From: Delphinus delphis
Lineage: Eukaryota > Chordata > Mammalia > Artiodactyla > Delphinidae
Assembly (NCBI RefSeq): GCF_949987515.2
Contig: NC_082683.1
Span: 124,272,582-124,336,581, forward strand
Direction of reading: 5' to 3'
Length of the DNA stretch: 64,000 bases
A model generated the notes under the pieces. The model saw only the letters and a list, made by a program, of their open reading frames with translations. It did not search any database and was not told the origin of the DNA. The position numbers and the translations under genes were made by a program. Each line of letters begins with the position of its first letter. Within the stretch, counting starts at the first letter, position 1. Below are positions 10,801 through 19,900 of this stretch, piece after piece.

Positions 10801-13800
10801 GTGATCTTGGATAAGTAAATTAACCTTTCTGAGCTTTTATTTTCTCAGCTCTAAAATAAGTGTAATAATACCGAACTCACAGAATTGTTGAGGGGATGAA
10901 ATGAGATCATGTACGCGATATCTAACGCTTAGCAAGTGTTCCATGCATCACAGATGATATTCCTATCAACATTAGAACTGTCCTCTGGAGATTACAAAAG
11001 AAAATGAAACGCTCTACCTTTTAATATAAACTACCTAAGCCTGTAAGATGTGGTTTTTCTTTTTTAGATCACCGGAGTCACTTTGGTTTGTTTGTTTCCA
11101 TGGGTCGGTTGTGAAGGAGGCAAGGTAGCACCTGGAAGGGAGGGGTCCTCTAACCTAGTGGTTATGGACGTGGCTGCGGAGTCAGACCTACGTGCATCTA
11201 TCTACGTCCTCACTCTACCGTGTATTCTAGTTGGGTGGCCTTAGATAAGTAACAGGTCCTTTCTGGACTTAAGCTTCTTTGTCTGCAAAATAAGTATGAT
11301 GACTGTTCCTATAATCAACTTCATAAATTGTTAATGGACTAAATAAGAATGAGGCACAAAAGGCCCTGAGGCACAGTGCCTAGCTCAGTCGGAGCTTTTC
11401 AAGGGTCAGCTACTATTACTGCTATTATTGCCGCAGGTGAGCTGGGGGAGGTGATGGGGAGGCACCTTGGTTTACCTCGTGTGGTTCTGTTCCGGTCTGA
11501 ACGGCTTGTGTGCGTTTGCCTCTTAGCACTCTCTTCCTCATGGGACCAATGAAACAGCTGAAGCGAATGATAGAGCCTACGCGTTTGATTGCAACCATCA
11601 TGGTGCTGGTAAGGTCTGCCTGTTCCCTGGATGTCTAAAATAGGAGTGTTTGTTTCTGCTGTTTGCAATTTTTTTCCTCTTAAACCTAAAGACTTCTATC
11701 CTTTTCCCTTTCATCTTGACTTACTATCTGATGCCTGTAACCACTGTGGCAGAAGGGAGCATTCTTCATCTAATGATTTTTCCTCTCTTCCCCCGACTTG
11801 TGTTTCAGTTGGTGTTAAGGTCTGCCATTTCTATAAAGCCCCTCCAGAAGGTGTTGCTTCTTAAATTTGGCAAACTCATGTGGTAATAAGAGGGCTCGGA
11901 CACCCTCCTGGTGGTGGGTGATGCCACATACAAGGAAAGCTTAGAGGGAATAACTGGGGAACACAGGGTTCATCCTCTCAAGTAGGTGTCCAGTCTCCTA
12001 GCATGGGCTGTTTTTCCCCTTGTCATTCTCTGACTTTGGGATCCTGTTTGTTTTTGTCAGTTTTCCTGAAGCACGTGTGGTTTCCTCATGGCCCAGCACC
12101 CCCGTTCCCTGCTCTCACCACAGTGTCTTCAGTCTTGTCCTATCTTCCTGTCCCATTAACCCAGAATGCCTCTCCCTTCCTTGGGCCCTTTCCTTCCATG
12201 GGACCATCCCATCATTCCAGACCACGTCCTCTGGACTGCTGTTACAGTTATCAGTATTGCAATGTCCAGACCTTGAGCAGCATACTTTGTAGTTTCATTT
12301 GTGTACGTCTCATTTGTTCAGGTGGGTAAGTTCTCTAAGGCCGTGGCCACACTTGCTCCTGTTTTGTGTCCTTTCAGAGCATTGGGCACCATGCTGGACA
12401 CCAAGAAATTATTTTGGTCATATTTATTGAGTGGTTACTGATACAGCAGGACGGAGAGGACAGGCATGACTGACAGCTGGACTACTCATTGTTTTTGGCC
12501 ATCCCTGGATGTAGATGGCCTGGATAAGTCTCTTGCAAAAAGAACTTACTAAGAAAGGACTCAGGGACAGTGTTAGGTGACGTGTAAACAAATAATTGAC
12601 TCTCTGGCTGTGAGATTGACATCTAGTGTTAACCTTTGTCCTCACATGCCCTTTCTCCTCCAGACGCTAGTGTTTGGCACGAGTTAAAGAGGTGTGTGTT
12701 TAACCTACTTTAGTATATGTTGGAATGGAAGGATGGATGGATGGGTGGACCAGAAATGTGCTTGTGTTTGCTGGGCAGAGATTTTGGGAAAATTTGAAAG
12801 TAGAAGAGGATCCTTCTCTTTTTAATCTACATGAATCCTTATTGGCCAGTTTCATTTCACTGGGATTTGAACTCCTCTGCCGAAGACGGGTGCTCGCGTA
12901 GCTTCAGTGCTTTGAAATGAAGGATGCACTTGGTTGCTGTGATAACCACAGAATCTGATTACTGCAGTTTGATGTGTTGTTGTAAGTTTGTCAAGAATGA
13001 TGTCTTTACAGTTTCTTCCCCTCCCTGTTATTGTATTAATTAAATAAAGTTTCCTTTCTCTCTCTAGTTGTGCATTACGCTTACCCTGTGTTCTGCCTTT
13101 TGGGTAAGTGTGTATTTTAATTTTCCTTAACCTTCTTGGTGTGTGCCTCTTGTCACACACGTACCTGTAACCGTATCATTTTTCTTCCAGTGGCACAACA
13201 GAGGGCTTGCTCTCATCTTCTGCATTTTGCAGTCTCTGGCCCTGACGTGGTAAGTAACCTTTTCGACAGTCCCTTCCCACATCGATCTCTGACTAACGCA
13301 GCTGAAGGAGATAAAATCCCACATGGTGTGGGTAGGAGGATTGGGAAAACAGAAGCTTTTCGACTTCAGAATCCTTAATGATGCGAGTCAAATCACACCG
13401 CAGAGCACCAAAGCCTGTCGACTCAGCCCACCGCCAGTAGGTGGCGTTAGTGGCCTTGAGTGGTCGTGGGAGGCTCTTTGCCCACTGTGGCATTTTTGCT
13501 GGGCTCAGGGTTGATTTTGAGATGTTACAAACGTTATTCAACCACTCACGTCTGGTAAGGGCAAGGACAATGAAGTTGTGTAGGGGCTGGTAAAAAGACG
13601 CTTGTGAGTTAAACAGGCATTAAAGAAAAGGGAAACTGGTAAGGAAAATCGTGAGTGTTACATTTGTGGTGGGATGAATCATTTAACAGAAGGACAGAGA
13701 GTGAATTGTCAGCGGCAGATGAGTAGCAGTGACTGACGCAATGGAAAACCGTGTGGCTGTGCGCCGTAGCAAAACCAGGGAGTTGTGCCCTAGGGGCCAA

Positions 13801-16800
13801 GCATAGTGAGAGGACCACTGGAGACATTATCATTCAGAGCCATGGATGGGGCTGTAGCTTCATGGCCATTTCAAACCTGTCCAACGTCAAAGTACGGGGG
13901 TGGTGGCACGTATGGAATCAATAACTTCTGAGACGTTTCTATAATATGTTCACGGTTTATCAAGGGATGATATCTGCCAGAACAGTTTCATAAAAATGTG
14001 ACTTGATCTACTTTGGGAAAAAATGTTGGCTCTAATGCGAAGAAAGGAAGACTGTGAACGTTTTAAAGCTTCCAAGGATCAAATGTTGTCTTATTTGATA
14101 GAAATGCATCTTGAGACTGCAAGCTTAACGCCCATCCTTCCTTTTAGTAATTTTCGACTTTTGAATAAATGTACTTTCAAAATGCCCTTTGGAATTTATT
14201 CCAAGTAAGTCAGCTTTTGTACATGGTGAGAGTCAGCTACGGAGAAGCAGGACGGCCTGATTTTAATGTGACACATACAGTGTGGTAGTGGGTACTGAAA
14301 GGGCCTGGTGTGATGGCTTATGTTTATATTTTGGTTTTCTTCTCGGGGCAGAAATGAATCCCTACGTACACATGCCTTTCTTTGCATATAGACTGATTCT
14401 GACGCCATTTTTTAAAGGTTCCGCGTTCATATGTGCATAGTCAGACGGCCCTATTCCAACCCTGATGTGTTCCAACTCTATGTGCCTTCTTAGAGTTGAT
14501 TGGCTTCCAGCCCGCCTGACACCCAGGCCTGGTCTTTGGGGGCGTGGCCAGCTTCCTCCCCTCTGTGGTTCCATTCTGGGCGAGGGGGCTGAGCTAACTG
14601 GGACCACCAAGATATCTGTGGGCTTGGGTTCTTAAAGAATCATAGCTTGCGTATACTTTCATCCACAGGGCAGTTGGTAGTGCGTTTTTTTTTTCTTTTT
14701 CTTTTCCTGCTCTCTTTTCTCTTCTTTTAAAATTATTAGGCACAGAGCAGAAAATTTATGCCAACGGGGTAGAAGTCGTATTCTGTTGCGAACTTGTAAC
14801 ATGTTAGAGGACAGCTGATCTGTGTTTTATTTGATGTTCCTTTAGCATAGGGCTTCCAGGTCATCTGGCTATCTGGAATCCGCCTGTTGTAGGTAAGGCT
14901 GCTGGCTCATTTGGTTAAAGCAGTAACCCCGTGAGGCTGAGGTGACAGTTGTCTCCCTACGGGCCTTCTGCCCTCCTACTTTGGCTACAGAGGACACCCC
15001 CTTCCCTGTTATACACGTGGCACCGTGCGCGCGCGCGTGTATGTGTGCGTGTGCGCACACGCCCTCCACGCTGAGGAGGGAGGGGGTCTGGATACATCAC
15101 CGCAGGTGCTCTTGCAGCTCAGAAACCCAGTCCACTGTGTCATCTTCCACTCCCTTCATTTGACTTGATCTTCTGTTTGTTTTTCATTGTAGGTATAGCC
15201 TTTCCTACATACCATTCGCAAGGTAAGAGTGTCTTTAGGATTATAATGTCTGTCATTTGGGGATGAGGGTAGTTTGCATGGGGCCTTTTAGTTTAGGGTG
15301 CTTTCAGAGAGTTCATGCCATTTTATCTTTATGAAGATCCTTGGAGACGAATAGGCAGATATTATACACCTATTTTATAGATTAGTAAGGTAATGCCCCC
15401 CCCACCCCATAATACAACCAATGATGGGCATTGACCCAGGTCTACCGATTCCTGGCGCTGGGAACATTCTGCTGTGATAGACAGTATGTATATGCTCATT
15501 ATCACTCTTTTAACCTGTAGGTTTGAGGAGATTTTCCTAAAGGTGAATATCACCTTAATATCACTGAGCGAGGGATGGAGGGGGTCTACGTTCATGCTTG
15601 TTTTCTTAGACTATCCCACTGATGGGAACATTTCAGAAAAGAATTCATAAAGGGAAAGTAGGCAGGGCCAGGACTCTGGAGGACCAGGGTTTCCTAATTA
15701 GCGGTGTGACCTTGAGCAGCTCACTTGACCGCCCCCCCCACCCGGCCTGAAAGGACTCGTGATAACTGACTTGGGTTGGCCCCTTCTCACTCCGAGCTTC
15801 TGACCTCCAAACCTCCTTTAATTAGCACTTTCAGTGATCTTTGCCTCTGACTCTGTTCTCATGTCACCATTTAATTTCCATTCCTCTCTTTCATGACCTG
15901 TGAACTAAAAAGAGGCTTTTCCTTAACCGTGTTGAGACAATGAGACATGTGCGAGAGCTGGGAAGGAGGGAGAGCAAGCTTAGGCCTTCCAAGGCTGTTG
16001 CTGACAGTGATCGGAAGACGGTGGCGAGTGACTGATTAGATGAGAAGTTAACCAGCCCACCACGTTAAAGGCAGCTGGGTGGCTTTGTGAGTAGGCTTTC
16101 CAGGTCCTTTAATATGTGTATTGTGAGCTGCCACAAGGGACCTTATTTGTCCCTAAAACCCTGTCTTGTGCAGAGCATCCGCTGGGACTTCAGTGCAGAG
16201 CGTATCTTAAGAAATACTGTCCTAGGGCTTCCCTGGCGGCACAGTGGTTGAGAGTCCGCCTGCCGATGCAGGGGACACGAGTTCGTGCCCCGGTCCGGGA
16301 AGATCCCACATGCCGCGGAGCGGCTGGGCCCGTGAGCCATGGCCGCTGAGCCTGCGCGTCTGGAGCCTGTGCTGCGCAGCGGGAGAGGCCACAACAGTGA
16401 GAGGCCCACGTACCGCAAAAAAAAAAAAAAAAAAAAAAATTAATGCTGTCCTAGAATTATCTTGATAGCAAAATGCAGCGCCCGCTCATGCAAATACATT
16501 CTCTCATGTTCCCTCCCTCCCTCATGTGACTCCAGTGTCCTTGGCACAAATGCAGCTGAGAACAAAAGGAGTAGAACTGGGGTGAGAAGCCCTAGAACAT
16601 GGCCAGATACGGCGGTGGGATGGATGTGCCTGCTTGAATAGAATAGTAATTTGCTGAGCCCTCACTCTTTCCTTGCACGCTCTACACTGAATTCCAAGGA
16701 GCAAGTGCCTGGGATAGAGCTCATACATCAGGGCAGCAAGTGCTCAGTACCTATAGAGAGCTCCCTGTGCCAGGGAACTCCTGCAAGATGTCCCTTAGCA

Positions 16801-17325
16801 AGTTTCTGCTGCCTGCTTAGAAAGGAGAAAGGCCCTAGTGCCTATTTGACTGAATGCTTTCGGTGCGTCCTGTGATTATGGTTGATATTAAAGTACACAG
16901 TCCTGACTAATTTCTTGGTTTTAGATAGTTTCCACTTTCTTCCTATCTTTTCCTCTGATGGTCATGGTAGCGATTCTTTATTAAGTACCTACTCTGTTCA
17001 GTGCACTAATTCCCAGACTGGTCTACAGGGTAAGTGGGGATGTGCCCTTTTACAGATGAGGAATTTGATACTCAAATAAGGCAAGTCCCTTCCCCGGGAT
17101 AATATTAGTAGTAGATGTTGAAGCTGAGGTTTGATGCCATGTAGATCTGACTCCATGGTCTGGGTGCTTTCTTCTCTGCAGCGTGCTACTCTGGGTACCC
17201 AGAAAATCTCAAGGAAGGTCTTTACCACTTCCAGGAGCCTTTGGAGTGATGATCTCCCATTTATCTTTGTGTTTTTTCTTCCTAGGAACGCTGTGAAGAA
17301 GTGTTTTGCTGTATGTCTTGCGTAA
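7761..17325 (+). CDS. SFT2D2: SFT2D2, vesicle transport protein SFT2B (exons 2-8)
   Basis: The protein is a small multi-pass membrane protein of the SFT2/Got1 family, implicated in fusion of endosome-derived vesicles with the Golgi. Seven exons join in frame: 7761-7847, 8096-8181, 11527-11608, 13068-13103, 13191-13249, 15193-15222 and 17286-17325. They give 139 residues and a TAA stop. The human protein is about 160 residues, so only the roughly 21-residue exon 1 is missing, left of the window. Four hydrophobic segments are visible: GFIACFAAGILCSLL (exon 2), LYLFAVFYTFGNIASLG (exon 3), RLIATIMVLL with CITLTLCSAFWW (exons 4-5), and LALIFCILQSLALTWYSL (exons 6-7). The basic and cysteine-bearing tail is NAVKKCFAVCLA. 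All internal borders are AG/GT and no frame lesion is seen. The paralogue SFT2D1 is less similar: KGFIACF and KKCFAVCLA are SFT2D2-type. Confidence 0.97.
8096..8181 (+). CDS. SFT2D2: SFT2D2 exon 3
   Basis: This exon of 86 bases follows the acceptor TTATCTTTCAG and ends with the donor GTAACA. It encodes GTLLLWVPRKGLYLFAVFYT and then FGNIASLG, ending in phase 2 inside a serine codon completed by exon 4. It forms the second hydrophobic segment. Intron 2 is only 248 bases long. Confidence 0.95.
8326..8527 (+). mobile_element. CHR-2 type SINE with internal deletion
   Basis: It has the same body as the other copies, but the segment between GTGAGCCATG and CGCGTCCGG lacks the usual GCCGCTGAGCCTG, a 13-15-base deletion between short repeats. 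The tail is A-rich with CAAACAAACAAAA. Confidence 0.92.
8528..9029 (+). other. SFT2D2 intron 3, weak MIR/L2-like text
   Basis: The sequence around 8730-8850 (CCTGTACTGGGCTCTGAGGA, CCTGCTGTGATGGAGCTCAC) resembles an old L2/MIR-type fragment. No gene is seen. Confidence 0.4.
9030..9500 (-). mobile_element. L2 fragment (minus)
   Basis: The reverse-strand L2 3' part is recognisable from CCCCTTAGTGGCTTCCCATT, GTGCTTTGCTTGGGCTGTTT, GTCAAGACCTGACTCAGAAG and the CACCTCTTCCATGAGACTTC run. It is old and diverged. Confidence 0.75.
9598..10030 (-). mobile_element. L1 3' UTR fragment (minus)
   Basis: The text GAGTATAGTTCGTTTACAGT, AGTGATTCAGTTATACATAT, TGTGCTATACAGTAGGTCCT and GTGAGTCTGTTTCTGTTTTT is the reverse complement of the L1 3' UTR. 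A T-rich run at its left edge is the former poly-A tail. Confidence 0.85.
10738..10960 (+). repeat. MIR SINE
   Basis: The MIR core is visible: GCTGTGTGATCTTGGATAAG, TTAACCTTTCTGAGC, CTAAAATAAGTGTAATAATA, then GTTGAGGGGATGAAATGAGA and GCTTAGCAAGTGTTC. Confidence 0.85.
11140..11430 (+). repeat. MIR SINE
   Basis: This is a second MIR about 100 bases upstream of SFT2D2 exon 4: CTAGTGGTTATGGACGTGG, GGTGGCCTTAGATAAGTAAC, CTTCTTTGTCTGCAAAATAA and CACAGTGCCTAGCTCAGTCG. Confidence 0.8.
11527..11608 (+). CDS. SFT2D2: SFT2D2 exon 4
   Basis: This exon of 82 bases follows TCTTAG and ends before GTAAGG. After completing the split serine it encodes TLFLMGPMKQLKRMIEPTRL and then IATIMVL. The cytosolic loop GPMKQLKRMIEPTR is typical of SFT2 proteins. 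The exon ends in phase 0. Confidence 0.95.
11609..13067 (+). other. SFT2D2 intron 4
   Basis: This is mostly unique sequence. Around 12240-12430 the text GTTCAGGTGGGTAAGTTCTC, AGAGCATTGGGCACCATGCT and TATTTATTGAGTGGTTACTG resembles an old L2 end. A short GGAT-rich run lies near 12730. No other gene is seen. Confidence 0.4.
13068..13103 (+). CDS. SFT2D2: SFT2D2 exon 5 (36-bp mini-exon)
   Basis: This exon of only 36 bases encodes LCITLTLCSAFW, the middle of the third membrane segment. It follows a long pyrimidine tract ending TCTCTCTAG and precedes the consensus donor GTAAGT. It begins and ends in phase 0, so skipping it would keep the frame. An AATAAA hexamer lies at 13043-13048, about 20 bases before the acceptor. 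Confidence 0.94.
13191..13249 (+). CDS. SFT2D2: SFT2D2 exon 6
   Basis: This exon of 59 bases lies only 87 bases after exon 5. It has the acceptor TTTCTTCCAG and the donor GTAAGT. It encodes WHNRGLALIFCILQSLALT plus the first two bases of a tryptophan codon, and forms most of the fourth hydrophobic segment. Confidence 0.95.
13250..15024 (+). other. SFT2D2 intron 6, first part
   Basis: No gene or confident repeat is recognised. A pyrimidine-rich stretch lies at 14680-14730. Confidence 0.35.
15025..15062. repeat. Alternating purine-pyrimidine tract (Z-DNA prone)
   Basis: Thirty-eight bases alternate strictly purine-pyrimidine, from GTGCGCGCGCGCGTGTATG through TGCGTGTGCGCACACGC. The CG-dodecamer-like core is a classical Z-DNA former. 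It lies 130 bases before the 30-base exon 7. Confidence 0.9.
15193..15222 (+). CDS. SFT2D2: SFT2D2 exon 7 (30-bp micro-exon)
   Basis: This exon of 30 bases follows CATTGTAG and ends before GTAAGA. It completes a tryptophan codon, encodes YSLSYIPFA, and gives two bases of an arginine codon. Its length is divisible by three and the phases at both ends are equal (2/2), so skipping is frame-neutral. An alternating purine-pyrimidine tract lies about 130 bases upstream. Confidence 0.93.
15223..16225 (+). other. SFT2D2 intron 7, first part
   Basis: This is mainly unique sequence. Weak MIR-type text is possible around 15300-15440 (GCCATTTTATCTTTATGAAG, ACACCTATTTTATAGATTAG). No gene is seen. Confidence 0.35.
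16226..16438 (+). mobile_element. CHR-2 type SINE
   Basis: This is a full-length copy with a long A tail. Its flanks ATACTGTCCTAG (left) and ATGCTGTCCTAG (right) form a 12-base target duplication with one mismatch. Confidence 0.94.
16970..17180 (+). repeat. Old MIR/L2-type fragment
   Basis: The text TTATTAAGTACCTACTCTGT, TTTTACAGATGAGGAATTTG and GTAGTAGATGTTGAAGCTGA resembles the generic MIR/L2 arrangement. It lies about 100 bases upstream of the last SFT2D2 exon. Confidence 0.6.
17286..17325 (+). CDS. SFT2D2: SFT2D2 exon 8, terminal coding part
   Basis: After the acceptor TTTTTCTTCCTAG, 40 coding bases complete an arginine codon, encode NAVKKCFAVCLA, and end at TAA (17323-17325). The exon then continues as 3' UTR. 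The lysine pair and cysteines at the C-terminus match the SFT2D2 family tail. Confidence 0.95.
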
Positions 17326-18389
17326 CACACGGCCGGTTTTGCAAGGCTTTGGAAAGCATGGTGGATGGAAGCTCGTGGACCGTGTTGTAAATATCTTCTA
17401 AATCTCTGTCTCACAGACATGTGCCTTTGATCTTGCAGCGACATGCTGCTTGCATTCTGAACACCTGAGGGTTGCTTTTGGAGGCAACGGTGTGTTCCCA
17501 AACGCAAATGTCTGTAGCACGATATGAGAGGTGGGTTCTGTGTCTGATGGAGTGGAATCTTCCTCATGCGCCTTTGCATGGTGTTCCACTGAGTTCTCGT
17601 AAATAAAAACCTTGTTAAGCAGCAGCAGATAAGCCTTGGGAGCCAGTGATTCCCAGCTGGCAACAGGCCGCCCTGTTGGAGTCCCAGGGGTGCAACAGGA
17701 AGGGATAGAGTTTGGGGGTCTACAGGGACTTCGTAGATTTGTTCCTCAGCGTGGCATCCGTCACCCCTGCCCCACACAGCGTGGACACACTTCTACTCTG
17801 GTGTCTGGGAACAAGTGCTTCTGCCCTCCTGACAGCTGCACACGAGCCCGTGGCGAGTCTGGTCGTGGACTGAAGTAGAAAAGGAGCACTTTTTGGTGAT
17901 GTGTGTTGTTTTTAGACCTGAGCCGTGGCTCTTTTGCTGTTCTGATTCCACATCTGCCCATAGAATGTATTTTCTAACATTCAGTGCACACTTTTTTTCT
18001 CTTGGGTTTTTCTTTCTCCCTGCCACATATCTTTACTCTTGACCTCTTGGAACGAGATTGAGAGAGAACAACGCAGCAGCAGCAAACACTGCTTCCCTTT
18101 GGACAAGACCTGGTAGGAGGTGAAAAATGTTGCTGCTCTCTGCTCTATTTTTTCCCCCCATTATTTATAAATGTTTGCTTTTAAAATGATTTTGTTTTCC
18201 ATTCTCCCCTAAAACGGGGCCAGGGGAGAGTAGGTGGGAAGACAGAGCCCTGTCGTGGAGGCAGCAGGAAGTAGGCACGCCTGCCCAGTGACCTTTAAAC
18301 AGTCCCAGCGTTTGCAGTGGAGCCTGTCCTGGAAACGGTGGGAGAAGACACCAGGGGCAGCGGGGTGGCCATATTGCAGCTTGATGTCT

Positions 18390-18600
18390 GGCCACAGACA
18401 AAGTGCTTTCATGTCCCTGATCTTGTCTAGTCCTTGTAGGAGCCTTGTGATGAAGCAGGGATTGTTATCCCACTAGGCAGTCAAGGAAATCAAGGCTCAG
18501 AGAAGTTACGAGATCTGCCCAGAGCCACAGTCGATGGCAGAACTGAGCCCCAAGCCTGGGTGCCCCAGCTTCTGTCCCCTTCATGACACCGCGTTTTGCC
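18390..18600 (+). repeat. MIR-type fragment
   Basis: The series GTCCTTGTAGGAGCCTTGTG, CAAGGCTCAGAGAAGTTACG and CCAGAGCCACAGTCGATGGC is MIR-like (a TCCTCACAACAACCC / GAGGCTCAGAGAGGTTAAG type core), diverged. It lies inside the proposed SFT2D2 3' UTR. Confidence 0.6.
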
Positions 18601-19436
18601 AGTGTGGCTCTGGTGTTACCTCCTGTAACTGTTTTCCCCGTTTTCATCCGCCAGGCCTGTGCCTTTTCTGGTTGCAAGCTCTCTACGTCATTGTATCTTC
18701 TCCTGCTCAGTCTCCCTTTGGGAAGCTTCCTCTTGGCTCTGTAGGATCTCCATCAGGCCTTTTGTGCCCTTTAGCTCCTCCTTGAGGCCTGACCATCAGA
18801 ATGCCCTATCTTGATCGTTGGAGTTCTTGGCATTACAGGACCTCCAAAGTCACCTCCAGAGGAGAAGTCTGTTTGGGTTTGCCTTTCTCTTCTTCTCCCA
18901 GGTTGGCCGGTCCGCTCAGGCTCTTGCTCTGGGAATCTCCAAACCAAAGGCAGTGGTCCACTGCTTGTCTCCTTGCTTGTGGCCGATTGCTGAATTCATT
19001 TTCCTGCTGCGGCCAAGACCTCAGACCGGTGAGGCTTTTCTTCTGAACTGGGGAGGTATGAACAGGCCTGACGGGGCCAGAGTGTGGAGCCAATGTTCCT
19101 GGGTCCTTTTCTAGGCTGTTGAGGGCATCCTGTCTTCTGCCGAGGCCCCTAACCTACCTTCAGCCAGGAGTGGAAAGTATATGCTACCATCTGGCTTGTG
19201 TGGGGTTCGTTCACAGGCCAGGTGCTTCCAGGAGACAGCTCAGATCTCAGAAGGGCTCTGTGAAGGCGGTCAGAAGTCGTCTTCTCTTTAGAGCTGATGT
19301 GAGGCTAGCCTGGTCACTATGAGCTTCAAATAGCCTGGAGTAATACACCTAAAAGGCTGACCCCTCTGGGCCCTTTTCAGAGGCTGGACTTGACTTTGTG
19401 AGACATGAGGTTAAGATGTCACCAGGCCTGTGTAAT

Positions 19437-19685
19437 GTAGTGGTGGTGAACGTGGGCTATGAAACAGGGCTGGGTGTGAGTTGTGGTTCAGTCACCTGCT
19501 AGTGTCATGTTGAACAAGCTCCTTAACCTCTCGTCCTCACATCGCTCATCTGTTTAAAAATAATGGGGATAATGATTCCTGCTGGATCATCACAGGATGT
19601 CAATGAGAAATGTGTCAAGTGCTTAGCATGGGGCCCAGCATAGGTAAATGATATCTCCGTCAAAGGTGGGTATTATTATTTAATC
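19437..19685 (+). repeat. MIR SINE
   Basis: MIR landmarks are TTCAGTCACCTGCTAGTGTC, GAACAAGCTCCTTAACCTCT, CATCTGTTTAAAAATAATGG and GTGCTTAGCATGGGGCCCAG. Confidence 0.8.
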
Positions 19686-19754
19686 CCGGAAATAATGGAT
19701 GACCATTGAAGGTGATAGGGTGACTATCTCTGGCCATTAATTCATCTGAAAAAG

Positions 19755-19900
19755 CTTATTTGGTAGTATGTGTCCGGCACTGTAGGCATTGCCATGCACT
19801 ATCTTGTTGAATATTCCCAATCACTTTGCCAGGCTAGCAGACTTGTCTCCGTTATTAGAGAGCCTCAGAGCGGGTAAGGGGTCTGTACCAGATCTCACCA
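19755..19900 (+). repeat. MIR/L2-type fragment
   Basis: CCGGCACTGTAGGCATTGCC, ACTATCTTGTTGAATATTCC and AGAGAGCCTCAGAGCGGGTA follow the order of the conserved MIR/L2 text. It is old. Confidence 0.6.
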
